Positions 47,752 to 56,424 of a stretch of DNA of 64,000 bases are shown piece after piece (the first letter of the stretch is position 1; each line of letters begins with the position of its first letter). Made by a program: the position numbers and the translations under genes. A model generated the notes under the pieces. It did not search any database, was not told the DNA's origin, and saw only the letters and a program-made list of their open reading frames with translations. Source of the DNA: an uncultured Bacteroidales bacterium (GTDB taxonomy: Bacteria; Bacteroidota; Bacteroidia; Bacteroidales; UBA932); assembly GCA_900316795.1 (NCBI GenBank), contig ONEF01000008.1, positions 47,853 to 111,852 on the forward strand. The letters run 5' to 3'.

Positions 47752-48573
47752 ATGCGTACTAAAAGAGTTTTAAGGGGTGCGGTCCTGGCTTTGACTGCCG
47801 GGCTGCTGTTTGCATGTTCAACCCCTACCAAGATTGCTTATTTCCAGGATACTGCAGACCAGGAAAAGACTATCAACCTGCCTCAGGCAACCATCCGTCT
47901 TCAGCCAGGAGACATGATTTCCATTGTAGTAAATACGAAAGATCCTGAGTCCGCTGCAGTTTTGAATCTTCCTTATGTTACTCAGCGATTGGGAGCTGCA
48001 TCCAGGGAAGGTTCTTACAACAATGCTCAGATGAGCGGTTATACTCTTGACCCTAAGGGCGATATCGATTTCCCTATGGTGGGCAAGATCAATCTGGCCG
48101 GTCTTACAAGGAGCGAGGCTTCTGAACGTATAAAGGGTATTCTCGTGGAAAAGAGCCTCGTGAACCTGAGGTTCAACCCTGTGGTTACTGTTGAGTTCAT
48201 GAACCTCGGCATCTCCATCATGGGTGAGGTGACTCGTCCGGGACACTTTGCGCTCAACAAGGATAACCTGAACATTCTGGACGCGCTTTCAATGGCGGGG
48301 GACCTTACAATCTACGGCAACCGTGAGAACGTAAGGGTGATCCGTACTGAGGGAGATATCCAGAAAACTTATATAGTGGACCTTACGAGTGCGGAATCCA
48401 CTCTCAACTCTCCGGTTTACTACCTCAAGCAGGATGATATCATCTATGTAGAGCCTAATGAAGTGAAGATGAGGCAAAGTACCGTTAACGGCAACAATGT
48501 CAGGAGTTCTTCCTTCTGGATTTCAGTTGCTTCTTTGCTTACGACCATCACTTTGTTCTTTATCAGGAAATAA
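47752..48573 (+). CDS. wza: Polysaccharide export lipoprotein (Wza-like)
   Basis: 273 residues from the ATG at 47752 (an ATG at 47740 is also in frame). The signal peptide ends in lipobox LFAC, so it is an outer-membrane lipoprotein by inference. It has a Poly_export/PES domain (IRLQPGDMISIVV near residue 43, YTLDPKGDIDFPMVGKI), then an SLBB-type region (ISIMGEVTRPGHF, LDALSMAGDLTIYGNRENV, YYLKQDDIIYVEP). A C-terminal hydrophobic segment ends in FFIRK. It should form the outer-membrane channel working with the Wzc-like kinase directly downstream. Confidence 0.93.
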   Translation: MRTKRVLRGAVLALTAGLLFACSTPTKIAYFQDTADQEKTINLPQATIRLQPGDMISIVVNTKDPESAAVLNLPYVTQRLGAASREGSYNNAQMSGYTLDPKGDIDFPMVGKINLAGLTRSEASERIKGILVEKSLVNLRFNPVVTVEFMNLGISIMGEVTRPGHFALNKDNLNILDALSMAGDLTIYGNRENVRVIRTEGDIQKTYIVDLTSAESTLNSPVYYLKQDDIIYVEPNEVKMRQSTVNGNNVRSSSFWISVASLLTTITLFFIRK

Positions 48574-48618
48574 TTTGGTATTCCTAGGTTTTAGTTTGAT
48601 TTTTTGTATAGATATATT

Positions 48619-51072
48619 ATGGCACAGAACAATACAGAACAAGAAAACAGCTTGAACATCAAAGACCTTGTCTTTGCGTGTCTGAGGAGATGGAAGTGGT
48701 TTGTGCTCTCGGTAGCCGTCTGCCTTTTCATTGCCATCGCTTACATTGTGCGCTATCAGCCGGAGTATTCCCGCAGCGCTGAGGTGCTTATCAAGGACGA
48801 CAACCAGAGGCGCAGCCTTTCATCCAGCATTGAGGGTATGACGGACTTCAGCCTCTTCCAGTCAAAGTCCAGCGTTTATGACGAGATCAAGGCTTTTGGT
48901 GCAAGAAGTACAATGCAGGAGGTCGTCCGCCGTCTGCATCTTACCATAGACTACTCAACTCCAAAGCGTTTCAGGGAGCAGGTGCTCTACGCAAACACAC
49001 TTCCTGTGATGGTTCAGCTTCCGGATGTCACTGATATGCAGAGCGCTTACTTCGAGATTCATTACAAGTCTGGTAACAATGTAGAACTCAACAACTTTGT
49101 ATTGAACAAGGAGAAGCTTTCCGGTAAGGTGAGCGGTACTCTGGAGGTGGGAGACACTCTCACCCTGGATTCTCCGATAGGGAAGGTGGTTCTCAACGCG
49201 ACCAAGACACCTAATCCAAACATCAAGCAGATAAATGTCAGGAAGACTTCCATTTATGCAGCGGTTTCAAGGTATCGCGGAGAACTGTCAACGGCTATAG
49301 CAGACAAGCAGTCAAGGGTTATAACCCTCTCTGTAAAAGACCGTTCCATAGCAAGGGCTGAGGATATCCTCAACACTTTGATAGGTGTTTACAACGAGAA
49401 CTGGGTGAATGACAAGAACCAGATTGCAAGGAGTACATCAACATTCATCAACGATCGTCTGGAGGTTATAGAGGACGAGCTTTCCAATGTAGATAGCGAT
49501 GTTTCTTCTTACAAGAGCCAGCAGATGATTCCGGATGTCGCCACTGCCGGTACGATGTACATGCAGCAGAGCAACCAGATCCGCAACCAGCAGCAGGAGC
49601 TTGGCAACCAGCTGTATATGGCAAAGTACATCCGCAACTACCTGACCAATGCCGACCGTTCAAACCAGGTTCTTCCCGCCAGCCTTGGAGGCAATGCAGG
49701 CGGGCTTGAGAACCAGATCAAGGAGTACAACGAGAAGCTTCTCTACAGAAACAACCTGGCCAACTCAACCAGTCCTGAGAACCCTCTGGTTCAGGAGATG
49801 GACGAGCAGCTGGGGGGTATGAGGAGTGCTATCGTTTCTTCCGTGGATAACCAGATTACGGCCCTCAATACCCAGATGGGATCTTTGCAGAGGGCTGGAG
49901 CCCAGACATCGGCGAGGATTTCAGCCAACCCTAACCAGGCCAAATATCTGCTGTCCGTTGAAAGAAAGCAGGCTGTAAAGCAGGCCATCTACCTCTTCCT
50001 CCTCCAAAAGAGAGAGGAGAACGAGCTCAACCAGGCTTTCACGGCCTACAACACCAGAATCATTGATACTCCTTCAGGAGCCCTCGGTCCGGTGGCTCCT
50101 AAGAAAAACATGATTATTCTTGTGGCTCTGATGCTCGGAATCCTTATTCCGCTGGCAATCATCTATATGATTGAGACATTCTACAACAAGGTCAGGGGAA
50201 AGGATGACCTCAAGAGCATAACTGCTCCGTTCCTTGGCGAGATTCCGTTTGCCTTTGAGCAGCCAAGCTGGGGTACCCGTCTGTGGCGCAAGATTACTAA
50301 GAAGGAAGAGACTGTAAATGACCCTATCGTTGTCAAACCTGGCAACCGTAATGTCATCAACGAGGCGTTCCGTGTGCTCAGGACCAACCTGGAATTCATG
50401 ACTACGGGAGAGAACAAGGTTATTGCCGTAACGTCGTTCAACCCTGGTTCCGGAAAGAGCTTCACCACCGTGAACCTTGCAGTGGCCCTGGCTATCAAGG
50501 ACAAAAAGATCCTGATTGTGGATGGTGACCTCCGCCATGCATCCATGTCTTCATTCTTTGGCAAGCCTCATACAGGAATAAGCAACTATCTGTCAAAGAA
50601 GACGGATGACCTGAACTCTCTGATTATCAAGAGCGACAAGTACAAGACCTTGGACTACATCGCTGTCGGTCCTATTCCGCCAAACCCTACTGAACTTGTT
50701 GCTGACGCAAGGTTTGGACAGGCTATTGATACCCTAAAAAAGAAGTACGACTTCATCCTCATTGACTGTCCTCCTGTTGATATTGTGGCGGATACACAGA
50801 TCATAGACAAGAGTGCAGACATGACCATCTTCCTGGTAAGAGCCGGTATGCTGGACAAGAGTATGCTTCCAGAACTTGAAGAAGCATACAAGAGCAGCAA
50901 GTACCGTAACCTTGCTGTCATCCTTAACGGAACCGAAATGGTCAGCGGCGGAAGATACGGCTATCGATATGGCTACAAGTATGGTTACCATTACGGCTAT
51001 TATGGAGGGCACGGAGGCTATGGTTACTATGGCTCAGACAAAGATAGTAAAGATGAGAATGGGGGGGGGTAA
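48619..51072 (+). CDS. wzc: Polysaccharide co-polymerase / BY-type tyrosine kinase (Wzc-like)
   Basis: 817 residues from the ATG at 48619. Wzz domain with a first membrane segment (~residues 28-50), a long periplasmic part with coiled coil (~265-460), and a second membrane segment near 505. The cytoplasmic BY-kinase domain has FNPGSGKSFTTVNLA (Walker A), KKILIVDGDLRHAS (A') and FILIDCPPVD (B). It ends in a tyrosine cluster (YGYRYGYKYGYHYGYYGG), the autophosphorylation target that controls polymer length. It follows wza by ~45 bases. A run of nine or more G just before the stop (around 51060-51069) is a homopolymer that could slip. Confidence 0.95.
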   Translation: MAQNNTEQENSLNIKDLVFACLRRWKWFVLSVAVCLFIAIAYIVRYQPEYSRSAEVLIKDDNQRRSLSSSIEGMTDFSLFQSKSSVYDEIKAFGARSTMQEVVRRLHLTIDYSTPKRFREQVLYANTLPVMVQLPDVTDMQSAYFEIHYKSGNNVELNNFVLNKEKLSGKVSGTLEVGDTLTLDSPIGKVVLNATKTPNPNIKQINVRKTSIYAAVSRYRGELSTAIADKQSRVITLSVKDRSIARAEDILNTLIGVYNENWVNDKNQIARSTSTFINDRLEVIEDELSNVDSDVSSYKSQQMIPDVATAGTMYMQQSNQIRNQQQELGNQLYMAKYIRNYLTNADRSNQVLPASLGGNAGGLENQIKEYNEKLLYRNNLANSTSPENPLVQEMDEQLGGMRSAIVSSVDNQITALNTQMGSLQRAGAQTSARISANPNQAKYLLSVERKQAVKQAIYLFLLQKREENELNQAFTAYNTRIIDTPSGALGPVAPKKNMIILVALMLGILIPLAIIYMIETFYNKVRGKDDLKSITAPFLGEIPFAFEQPSWGTRLWRKITKKEETVNDPIVVKPGNRNVINEAFRVLRTNLEFMTTGENKVIAVTSFNPGSGKSFTTVNLAVALAIKDKKILIVDGDLRHASMSSFFGKPHTGISNYLSKKTDDLNSLIIKSDKYKTLDYIAVGPIPPNPTELVADARFGQAIDTLKKKYDFILIDCPPVDIVADTQIIDKSADMTIFLVRAGMLDKSMLPELEEAYKSSKYRNLAVILNGTEMVSGGRYGYRYGYKYGYHYGYYGGHGGYGYYGSDKDSKDENGGG

Positions 51073-51097
51073 TACGCTGATATAAAGTGTGTTATAT

Positions 51098-51154
51098 AAT
51101 CTCAAGGCAACTTCGGCGATTAAATTTCGGGGCTGCTTTGAGATTGACTTTTTT
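51098..51154 (+). terminator. Hairpin with T-run after wzc (terminator or attenuator)
   Basis: A 12-bp stem (51098-51109 with 51134-51145, one wobble) has a 24-base loop, then gac and six T. It lies between wzc and the upxY leader. It could stop wzc transcripts, or be the site where the antiterminator acts. Confidence 0.65.
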
Positions 51155-51160
51155 AGAGGT

Positions 51161-51320
51161 GCAAAGAGAGACCGGCGCTCACCCCCTGAATTTCAGGCAA
51201 AAGCCGGAGAGTCTTGGAATAGATCTCTTGGATAGGAGATAGCCACGGTCAGAAGAGAAATGCTGACAGACTCTGAAGATGACAGTGCTACTGTTATACG
51301 GAAGTAAGTGCTTCGGGTAT
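51161..51320 (+). ncRNA. Structured leader RNA upstream of upxY
   Basis: Five or six helices can be drawn without overlap. Helix A is ccggc 51172-51176 with gccgg 51203-51207, enclosing cctga/tcagg (51185-51189, 51193-51197). A 7-bp closing stem (51208-51214 with 51268-51274) holds two hairpins, 51223-51228/51235-51240 and 51248-51252/51263-51267, so it would form a three-way junction. After it come acagt/actgt (51282-51286, 51290-51294) and gaag/cttc (51301-51304, 51311-51314). I match it to no known family. Pairing was done by eye, without energy calculation. Confidence 0.5.
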
Positions 51321-51367
51321 AGCCAATGGTATGATTGGAACCTGCAGTGCAAGTAAATTATAGCCTA

Positions 51368-52165
51368 ATGACAATATTAGACAAAGCATCAGATGCCAAG
51401 CTGCAAGACGCAAGCGCAGAAACCAGGCTTAACTGGTACGCTCTCAGAGTGTTCGGAAACAGGACGCTCTGGTTCAGGAAGGTCATTGAGCAGAAGGCCG
51501 GCGAAGACCAGATGTTTCCAGGTGTGGAGACTTACATACCGATGAGTATCATTGAAAAGGTTGTCCGACAGACTAAACCGCACAACAAGTCGGATGTTTC
51601 CTACAGCGGCAACCGCATGACTATGGTTATGAAGTCAAAGCGCGCTGTCATCAACGAGTCCTCCAAACCGGAGAAAAGCGTTGCCGTTCAGAAGCCTATG
51701 GTAGCATCGCTGATGTTTGTAAGATGCACGGAAAAGTTCCTTAAAGAGCTCAAACTGGATTATCTGTCAGATTTCACTTACTATTCAAGATATGCGGACT
51801 TGAGAGATTCTGAGGCTCAGTTTAAAGAGCAGGATTTACAAAAGAAGCTGACAAACCGGAGACGTTATACAGCGCCAGTAAGTCTCCAGAAAGTTCCGGC
51901 CGTCATTCCGGATGAGCAGATGGAGGCTTTCATCTGGATGACTTCCAATGACTTTGATGTAAAGTATCTGGGAGAACCCAAAGACCTCAAACTTGGAGAC
52001 AGGGTAAGAATAACTTCCGGTCCCCTAAAAGGCCAGACGGGCAATGTAAAACGCATAAAGAAAGACCGCAAGTTTGTCATAACCATCGGTAACGTGGCCG
52101 CTTTCACCATAGAGGGCATTACCCACGACATGATGGAAAAGATAGATGATGTCAACATAACATAG
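51368..52165 (+). CDS. UpxY/NusG-like transcription antiterminator
   Basis: 265 residues from the ATG at 51368; a TTG at 51335 is the only upstream start. It has a NusG N-terminal (NGN) domain starting LNWYALRVFGNRTLWFRKV, and a C-terminal KOW motif in LGDRVRITSGPLKGQTGNVKRI near residue 215. An insertion between the two NGN halves (KPHNKSDVSYSG...) makes it longer than the usual ~170-180-residue UpxY. UpxY proteins let RNA polymerase read through terminators in the leader of their own capsule locus. Here it is not the first gene but follows wza-wzc and a structured leader. Next gene 8 bases downstream. Confidence 0.85.
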   Translation: MTILDKASDAKLQDASAETRLNWYALRVFGNRTLWFRKVIEQKAGEDQMFPGVETYIPMSIIEKVVRQTKPHNKSDVSYSGNRMTMVMKSKRAVINESSKPEKSVAVQKPMVASLMFVRCTEKFLKELKLDYLSDFTYYSRYADLRDSEAQFKEQDLQKKLTNRRRYTAPVSLQKVPAVIPDEQMEAFIWMTSNDFDVKYLGEPKDLKLGDRVRITSGPLKGQTGNVKRIKKDRKFVITIGNVAAFTIEGITHDMMEKIDDVNIT

Positions 52166-52173
52166 TACGCAAT

Positions 52174-52851
52174 ATGTTCAAACCTATAGACTTACCATAC
52201 GCAATAGAGGAACTTGAGCCTGTGATAAGTTCCCGTACAATGGAATTTCATTACGGGAAACATCTGCAGGGTTATGTGGATAACCTAAACAAGCTCACAT
52301 CCGGAAGCATATATGAAAACTGGCCTTTGGAGAGGATTGTGAGGCTGACCGGCGGAGCAATTTTCAACAATGCCGGCCAAGTCCTCAACCACAACCTCTA
52401 TTTTGAGCAGTTCCAGTCTCCGGAAAAAGCGGTTGGAGATGAAGACGTTACCGCTGTTGCTCCAAAGCTTGCCGCTCAGATTTCAGCCCAGTGGGGGAGC
52501 GTTGCCGCTTTCAAGGAAGAATTTGCCGCAAAGGGAGTTTCGCTTTTCGGAAGCGGCTGGGTGTGGCTTTCCGCCAAAAGTGACGGGACCCTGGTGATAA
52601 CCCAGGAACAGGGAGCCGGCAACCCGGTGACCAGAGAAGATGATTCCGCTGGAGGAGCTGAAAACAAGCCAAAACGCAGCCGGAGTTATAGCGGGACTCC
52701 AAAAGCAACCCTCCGTCCACTTCTGACATTTGATGTGTGGGAACATGCTTATTACCTTGATTACCAAAACGCCAGAGCTTCTTATCTCAAGTCCCTGTGG
52801 ACCATCCTCAACTGGAAGGTAATAGAAGAACGCTACACGGTTTCCTTATAG
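52174..52851 (+). CDS. sod: Superoxide dismutase (Fe/Mn family) with insertion
   Basis: 225 residues, about 30 longer than typical FeSOD. Metal ligands in order: His26 (FHYGKH), His73 (LNHNLYF), Asp187 and His191 (TFDVWEHAYY). The N-terminus FKPIDLPYAIEELEPVIS is standard. Between AGNPVT and LRPLLTFD, where family members have only a few residues, there are ~25 residues (about 154-178) rich in Ser, Lys, Arg and Gly (KPKRSRSYSG). The insert lies on the loop before the last metal ligands. Location inside an exopolysaccharide operon, 8 bases after upxY, is unusual. No signal peptide is seen. Confidence 0.92.
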   Translation: MFKPIDLPYAIEELEPVISSRTMEFHYGKHLQGYVDNLNKLTSGSIYENWPLERIVRLTGGAIFNNAGQVLNHNLYFEQFQSPEKAVGDEDVTAVAPKLAAQISAQWGSVAAFKEEFAAKGVSLFGSGWVWLSAKSDGTLVITQEQGAGNPVTREDDSAGGAENKPKRSRSYSGTPKATLRPLLTFDVWEHAYYLDYQNARASYLKSLWTILNWKVIEERYTVSL

Positions 52852-52935
52852 ATCTGATCAGGGAAGATAAAAGTCATTATCATCGCTGAAGCAGATTAAT
52901 ATATTGATAATCTTTGAAATACATATTTGGATAAT

Positions 52936-54849
52936 ATGTTTAGTCGTATCAACATAAACAGGTTCAAAGAAACATTCGTCAGGGAAGAGATAATCTTTGC
53001 CCTGGACATGATTCTTTCTGTCGGAGCCTCCATTATAGTGCTGCTTGGAGTGGAGCTGGTCTTTCCTGACCTGTTCCGTTCATTCAACCTTGTCCTGACA
53101 TACCTCTTGGCCTCCATAGTTGCCTCATTCTCTTTTTTCTTTATATTCAAGACCTACAAGATCATAATCAGGCATCTGGGAGCTAGAGACATCATTCCGT
53201 TCGGGATGGCAGCGGCACTGAAAGGCGTCTTTATCCTCGTGGTGTTCATAATTTCTGTCGGGGGCTTCTACAACTGGCTTCTCTTTGTAGCTGTCCTGGA
53301 CTTTCTAATCACTTTCTTCCTGCTCATTGGAGTCAGGATTGCAATGATTCTGGTTTACAGCACCATAAACCAAAGACGCACGGAAGAGGCCAAGCGCCAG
53401 AGGGTGCTGGTTTACGGAACCTCGGACAAGAGTGTAGCTGTCATAAAACGCTTGCAGACCTCTCTGCATTATAAGATTGTAGGTTTCATAGAGCGTTCCG
53501 ACCGTCATGCAAGAATGCTCCTGGATCAGCTGCCTGTGTTCAACTTTGATGATGACAAGGCTCTCAGCGCCATTGTCAAGAACAACTCCATAGACTCCAT
53601 CCTGTTCTCAAAGGATACAGACGCACAGCACGAGTCAGACGGGCTTATCGAGTTCTGCATCAAGAACAAGGTCAAGACACTGATCATTCCGGAAGTTGAC
53701 GAAGTGTCTGAGGGACAGTCTCTTTTGCGTCCAAGAGCCATAAAGGTGGAAGACCTGCTCGGTCGTCAGGAGATCCAGATTTCCCTGGACGAAATCAAAC
53801 ACTACTTCCACGGGAAGATTGTTATGGTTACTGGAGCGGCAGGTTCCATTGGTTCCGAACTGGTCCGCCAGTTAGCAACCTTCGGAGTGAAGAAGCTTGT
53901 TCTGTTTGACAATGCCGAGACTCCTATGCACAACCTCCGTTTGGAGCTTGAGGACAAGTTCAAAGGTCTTGACTTTGTTCCCGTGATAGGGGATGTGCGC
54001 CAGATCCAGAGGCTTGATTATGCGTTCCGCACTTACAAACCTCAGGTTGTCTTCCACGCAGCCGCCTACAAGCACGTTCCTCTGATGGAGGAGAACCCAT
54101 GCGAGGCTGTTCTGGTAAACGTTTACGGTTCTCGTAATGTTGCCGACAAATGCCTGGAGTACAATGTTGAACGTATGGTGATGATTTCCACGGACAAGGC
54201 AGTCAACCCGACCAACATAATGGGCTGCACCAAGCGTCTGGCTGAGATTTATGTGCAGTCTCTTGGGCTTGCCATTGATTCCGGAAAATATCATCCTGCA
54301 AACGGTGCCGCCAATCCTGCCACCAAGTTCGTGACCACCCGTTTCGGCAATGTGCTGGGTTCCAACGGCTCCGTAATCCCGAGGTTCCGTGAGCAGATAG
54401 CTAAGGGCGGTCCTGTCACCGTCACCCACAAAGACATAACCCGTTTCTTCATGACCATACCTGAGGCCTGCCGCCTTGTGATGGAGGCTGCCACGATGAG
54501 TACAGGCAACCAGATATTCGTGTTCGATATGGGTGAACCTGTGAAGATAGACCAGCTTGCAAGGCGGATGATTTCCCTTGCCGGCTTTACTCCAGACGTT
54601 GACATAAAGATCAGATACTCGGGCCTCCGTCCAGGAGAAAAACTATACGAAGAGGTTCTTGCCAACGATGAGAACACCCTTCCGTCTTTCCACAACCGCA
54701 TCCGCATTGCAAAGGTCAGGGAATACGACTATCAGTACTCCCAGTTTGTGGTAGCCCGCCTGGAAAACCTTGCCCGCCAGGTCAACATCCCGGATATGGT
54801 CCAGCTGATGAAGGAAGTAGTGCCGGAATACCATTCGGAGAAGTTCTGA
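52936..54849 (+). CDS. capD: Membrane-bound nucleotide-sugar 4,6-dehydratase (CapD/WbpM/FlaA1-like)
   Basis: 637 residues from the ATG at 52936; TTG at 52927 is an alternative. Four membrane segments lie in residues ~20-140. A CoA-binding-like Rossmann domain (RVLVYGTSDKSVAVIKRL) is next, then the SDR catalytic domain with VTGAAGSIGSELVRQL near residue 296, FHAAAYKHVPLMEENP, MISTDKAVNPTNIMG (the usual catalytic Tyr is replaced, as in many CapD-like enzymes) and KRLAE. It probably turns UDP-GlcNAc into a 4-keto-6-deoxy sugar for the first sugar of the repeat unit. The truncated epimerase starts 29 bases downstream. Confidence 0.93.
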   Translation: MFSRININRFKETFVREEIIFALDMILSVGASIIVLLGVELVFPDLFRSFNLVLTYLLASIVASFSFFFIFKTYKIIIRHLGARDIIPFGMAAALKGVFILVVFIISVGGFYNWLLFVAVLDFLITFFLLIGVRIAMILVYSTINQRRTEEAKRQRVLVYGTSDKSVAVIKRLQTSLHYKIVGFIERSDRHARMLLDQLPVFNFDDDKALSAIVKNNSIDSILFSKDTDAQHESDGLIEFCIKNKVKTLIIPEVDEVSEGQSLLRPRAIKVEDLLGRQEIQISLDEIKHYFHGKIVMVTGAAGSIGSELVRQLATFGVKKLVLFDNAETPMHNLRLELEDKFKGLDFVPVIGDVRQIQRLDYAFRTYKPQVVFHAAAYKHVPLMEENPCEAVLVNVYGSRNVADKCLEYNVERMVMISTDKAVNPTNIMGCTKRLAEIYVQSLGLAIDSGKYHPANGAANPATKFVTTRFGNVLGSNGSVIPRFREQIAKGGPVTVTHKDITRFFMTIPEACRLVMEAATMSTGNQIFVFDMGEPVKIDQLARRMISLAGFTPDVDIKIRYSGLRPGEKLYEEVLANDENTLPSFHNRIRIAKVREYDYQYSQFVVARLENLARQVNIPDMVQLMKEVVPEYHSEKF

Positions 54850-54878
54850 CATTTGTTTTACCAAACTTCTGCCAATTT

Positions 54879-55577
54879 ATGAAGATACTTGTTACCGGTG
54901 CGGCCGGGTTTATAGGCGCACATTTGATGTACAAGCTGGCAAAGAGGGGAGATGATGTTATCGGAATCGATTATCTCAGCGATTATAACGATATACGCCT
55001 TAAGCTCTCCCGTCTTGCTCATTGTGGCTTCACGGACACCAAGCCGTTCAAAGCCGGCTCAATGTGTACCAGTTCCATGTTCAGCAACTGTCAGTTCCAG
55101 AAGGTTGACATTGCGGACAAGACATCTCTGTACCGCCTTTTCCATGACGGCAAGTTCGACAAGGTTGTCCATCTTGCAGCACAGGTAGGGAGCCGTTACT
55201 CAGTAGTCAACCCTGCGGGCCTTCGAAAGTTTTGCGACTATATCCTACTTGCAACTGTCAATGACAAGCTATATGTTATTTTGGTTGAGATGAAGAGTGG
55301 CAAACCAGCTGGGGCCACTCAGCAGTTGGCAGCCTCCAAGACCTTCATTGATTATATCAAAGCCTCAGCGGAACGTATTAAGTCATTGTGTGATTGTGAT
55401 GAATTCGACTCAAAGAAAATCATCCTTCGTAAAGTACTGCTAAAACCAGTTCCTAAGACTCGACCGACCACAAACATTGGAAAAGTCAATACACAGATTA
55501 ATTGGGGTGCTGATCCTATTGAGTTGAAATCATCAGTCTTTCCGTTACTGAAGGTATGTGAATGCCGTCAAAGATAG
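54879..55577 (+). pseudogene. Chimera: truncated NAD-sugar epimerase fused to a nuclease-like C-terminus
   Basis: 232 codons, open throughout. Codons 1 to ~114 are an SDR epimerase of the UDP-glucuronate 4-epimerase type: VTGAAGFIGAHL, IDYLSDYNDIRLK, VVHLAAQVGSRYSVVNP. After ...NPAG (55218-55220) the expected continuation Y-I-D-S-N-I-x-G is absent. The frame changes to an unrelated protein with CDYILLA, YVILVEMKSGKP and QQLAASKTFIDYI, which resembles a PD-(D/E)XK core (D...ExK). The family epimerase is ~350 residues, so neither half is complete. I read it as a recombination joint at about 55220 that happened to keep the frame, or a composite gene at an insertion point. The product may still be made but is unlikely to be an epimerase. 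Confidence 0.75.
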
Positions 55578-55923
55578 CATTTACTTTGCAACCGTGAACC
55601 CGATTACAGGTTAATGATTAACGGTTAATGATTTGAGACGATGGCATACGAAAAGAAAACCTTTATGAAATGGAGCGGCAAGGATTCAAACCATTAACCT
55701 AAGCGTCGCCATTTGGCTCCGCTTATGTCCGATGAGGCCAAGGCGACCGCTTCTATTCACGAGCTTTCATACGACTTCGCTTGCCGTATCACCCGCTTAT
55801 TCTCTATTATGATGGAACAGAAAAATATACTGATGGTAGAACATTTCCCCAAGGGTATTATTATGGTTCTTTGAATGAAGAAGGAGTGCGAGTGATAACA
55901 CCGCTTGCCGATAGGTTTAAATA
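55578..55923 (+). pseudogene. Gene debris: four-helix-bundle fragment and the 3' end of an unknown gene
   Basis: This 350-base gap has no intact gene. Near 55641-55680 a frame reads MAYEKKTFMKWSGKD and then stops. At ~55755-55810 another frame reads IHELSYDFACRITRLFS, like part of the four-helix-bundle (S23) family. From ~55787 a third frame reads LILYYDGTEKYTDG and ends at TAG 55921-55923. That piece is the last ~45 codons of a gene whose body is missing. It stops 9 bases before the TIR-like gene, as an operon partner would. At 55610-55635 short ttaatgattaacggttaatg repeats occur. Confidence 0.5.
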
Positions 55924-55932
55924 GGAGATAAT

Positions 55933-56421
55933 ATGGCAGACTTGCATAACGTTTTTATCAGTCATTACGGAGAGGACGAGAAGCAGCTGGATACTCTCAA
56001 ACAGCGATTAAGGGAATATGGTTGCGATGCTCGCAATAGCTCTGTGGAAAAGAAAAAATACCGTCCTTACAAAGTAACTGATGCTACTATAGCTCGCTAT
56101 CTTCGCATCTGCATACGTTGGGCGAAGACCTTTATTGTGATGATAGGCGAACACACCCATGAGCGTCCTTGGGTGAATTACGAGATTCGCCAAGCAGCTC
56201 GACAAGGTAAAACAGTTATAGGTGTATATGAACACGGGTGTAAGGATGACGTGGAACTTCCTGGCGCTTTTAAAGAGTATGGTGGCTCAACTTTGGGCTG
56301 GAACTCCATTGATAAGTTGATAGATGTCATTAACGGAAAAGAGACAGTGAATGAGAAACCTGACGGTATGCCTGTTACAGGTCCTGTCTCCTATCCAATG
56401 ATTTACATAAAATGCAAATAG
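55933..56421 (+). CDS. TIR-like (MTH538/DUF1863, ThsB-like) protein
   Basis: 162 residues. The N-terminus HNVFISHYGEDEKQLDTLKQRL fits a TIR-like first strand and helix. KTFIVMIGEHTHERPWVNYEIRQA, followed by GKTVIGVYEHG, is the hallmark segment of the MTH538 TIR-like family, which includes the Thoeris sensor ThsB as I recall. The Glu of NYEIRQA is in the position of the catalytic or structural Glu. An AGGAGA ribosome-binding site precedes the ATG. It starts 9 bases after the residual 3' end of a lost gene and ends 3 bases before the next gene, so it belongs to the five-gene operon. It probably makes or senses a nucleotide signal, which is inference. Confidence 0.8.
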   Translation: MADLHNVFISHYGEDEKQLDTLKQRLREYGCDARNSSVEKKKYRPYKVTDATIARYLRICIRWAKTFIVMIGEHTHERPWVNYEIRQAARQGKTVIGVYEHGCKDDVELPGAFKEYGGSTLGWNSIDKLIDVINGKETVNEKPDGMPVTGPVSYPMIYIKCK

Positions 56422-56424
56422 ACT

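Noticed and set aside
51161..51215. Glycine (gcvT) riboswitch
   Set aside because: gagagac and tcaggcaaaag recall that aptamer, but they lie only ~25 bases apart, conserved core parts are missing, and the downstream gene is not for glycine metabolism.
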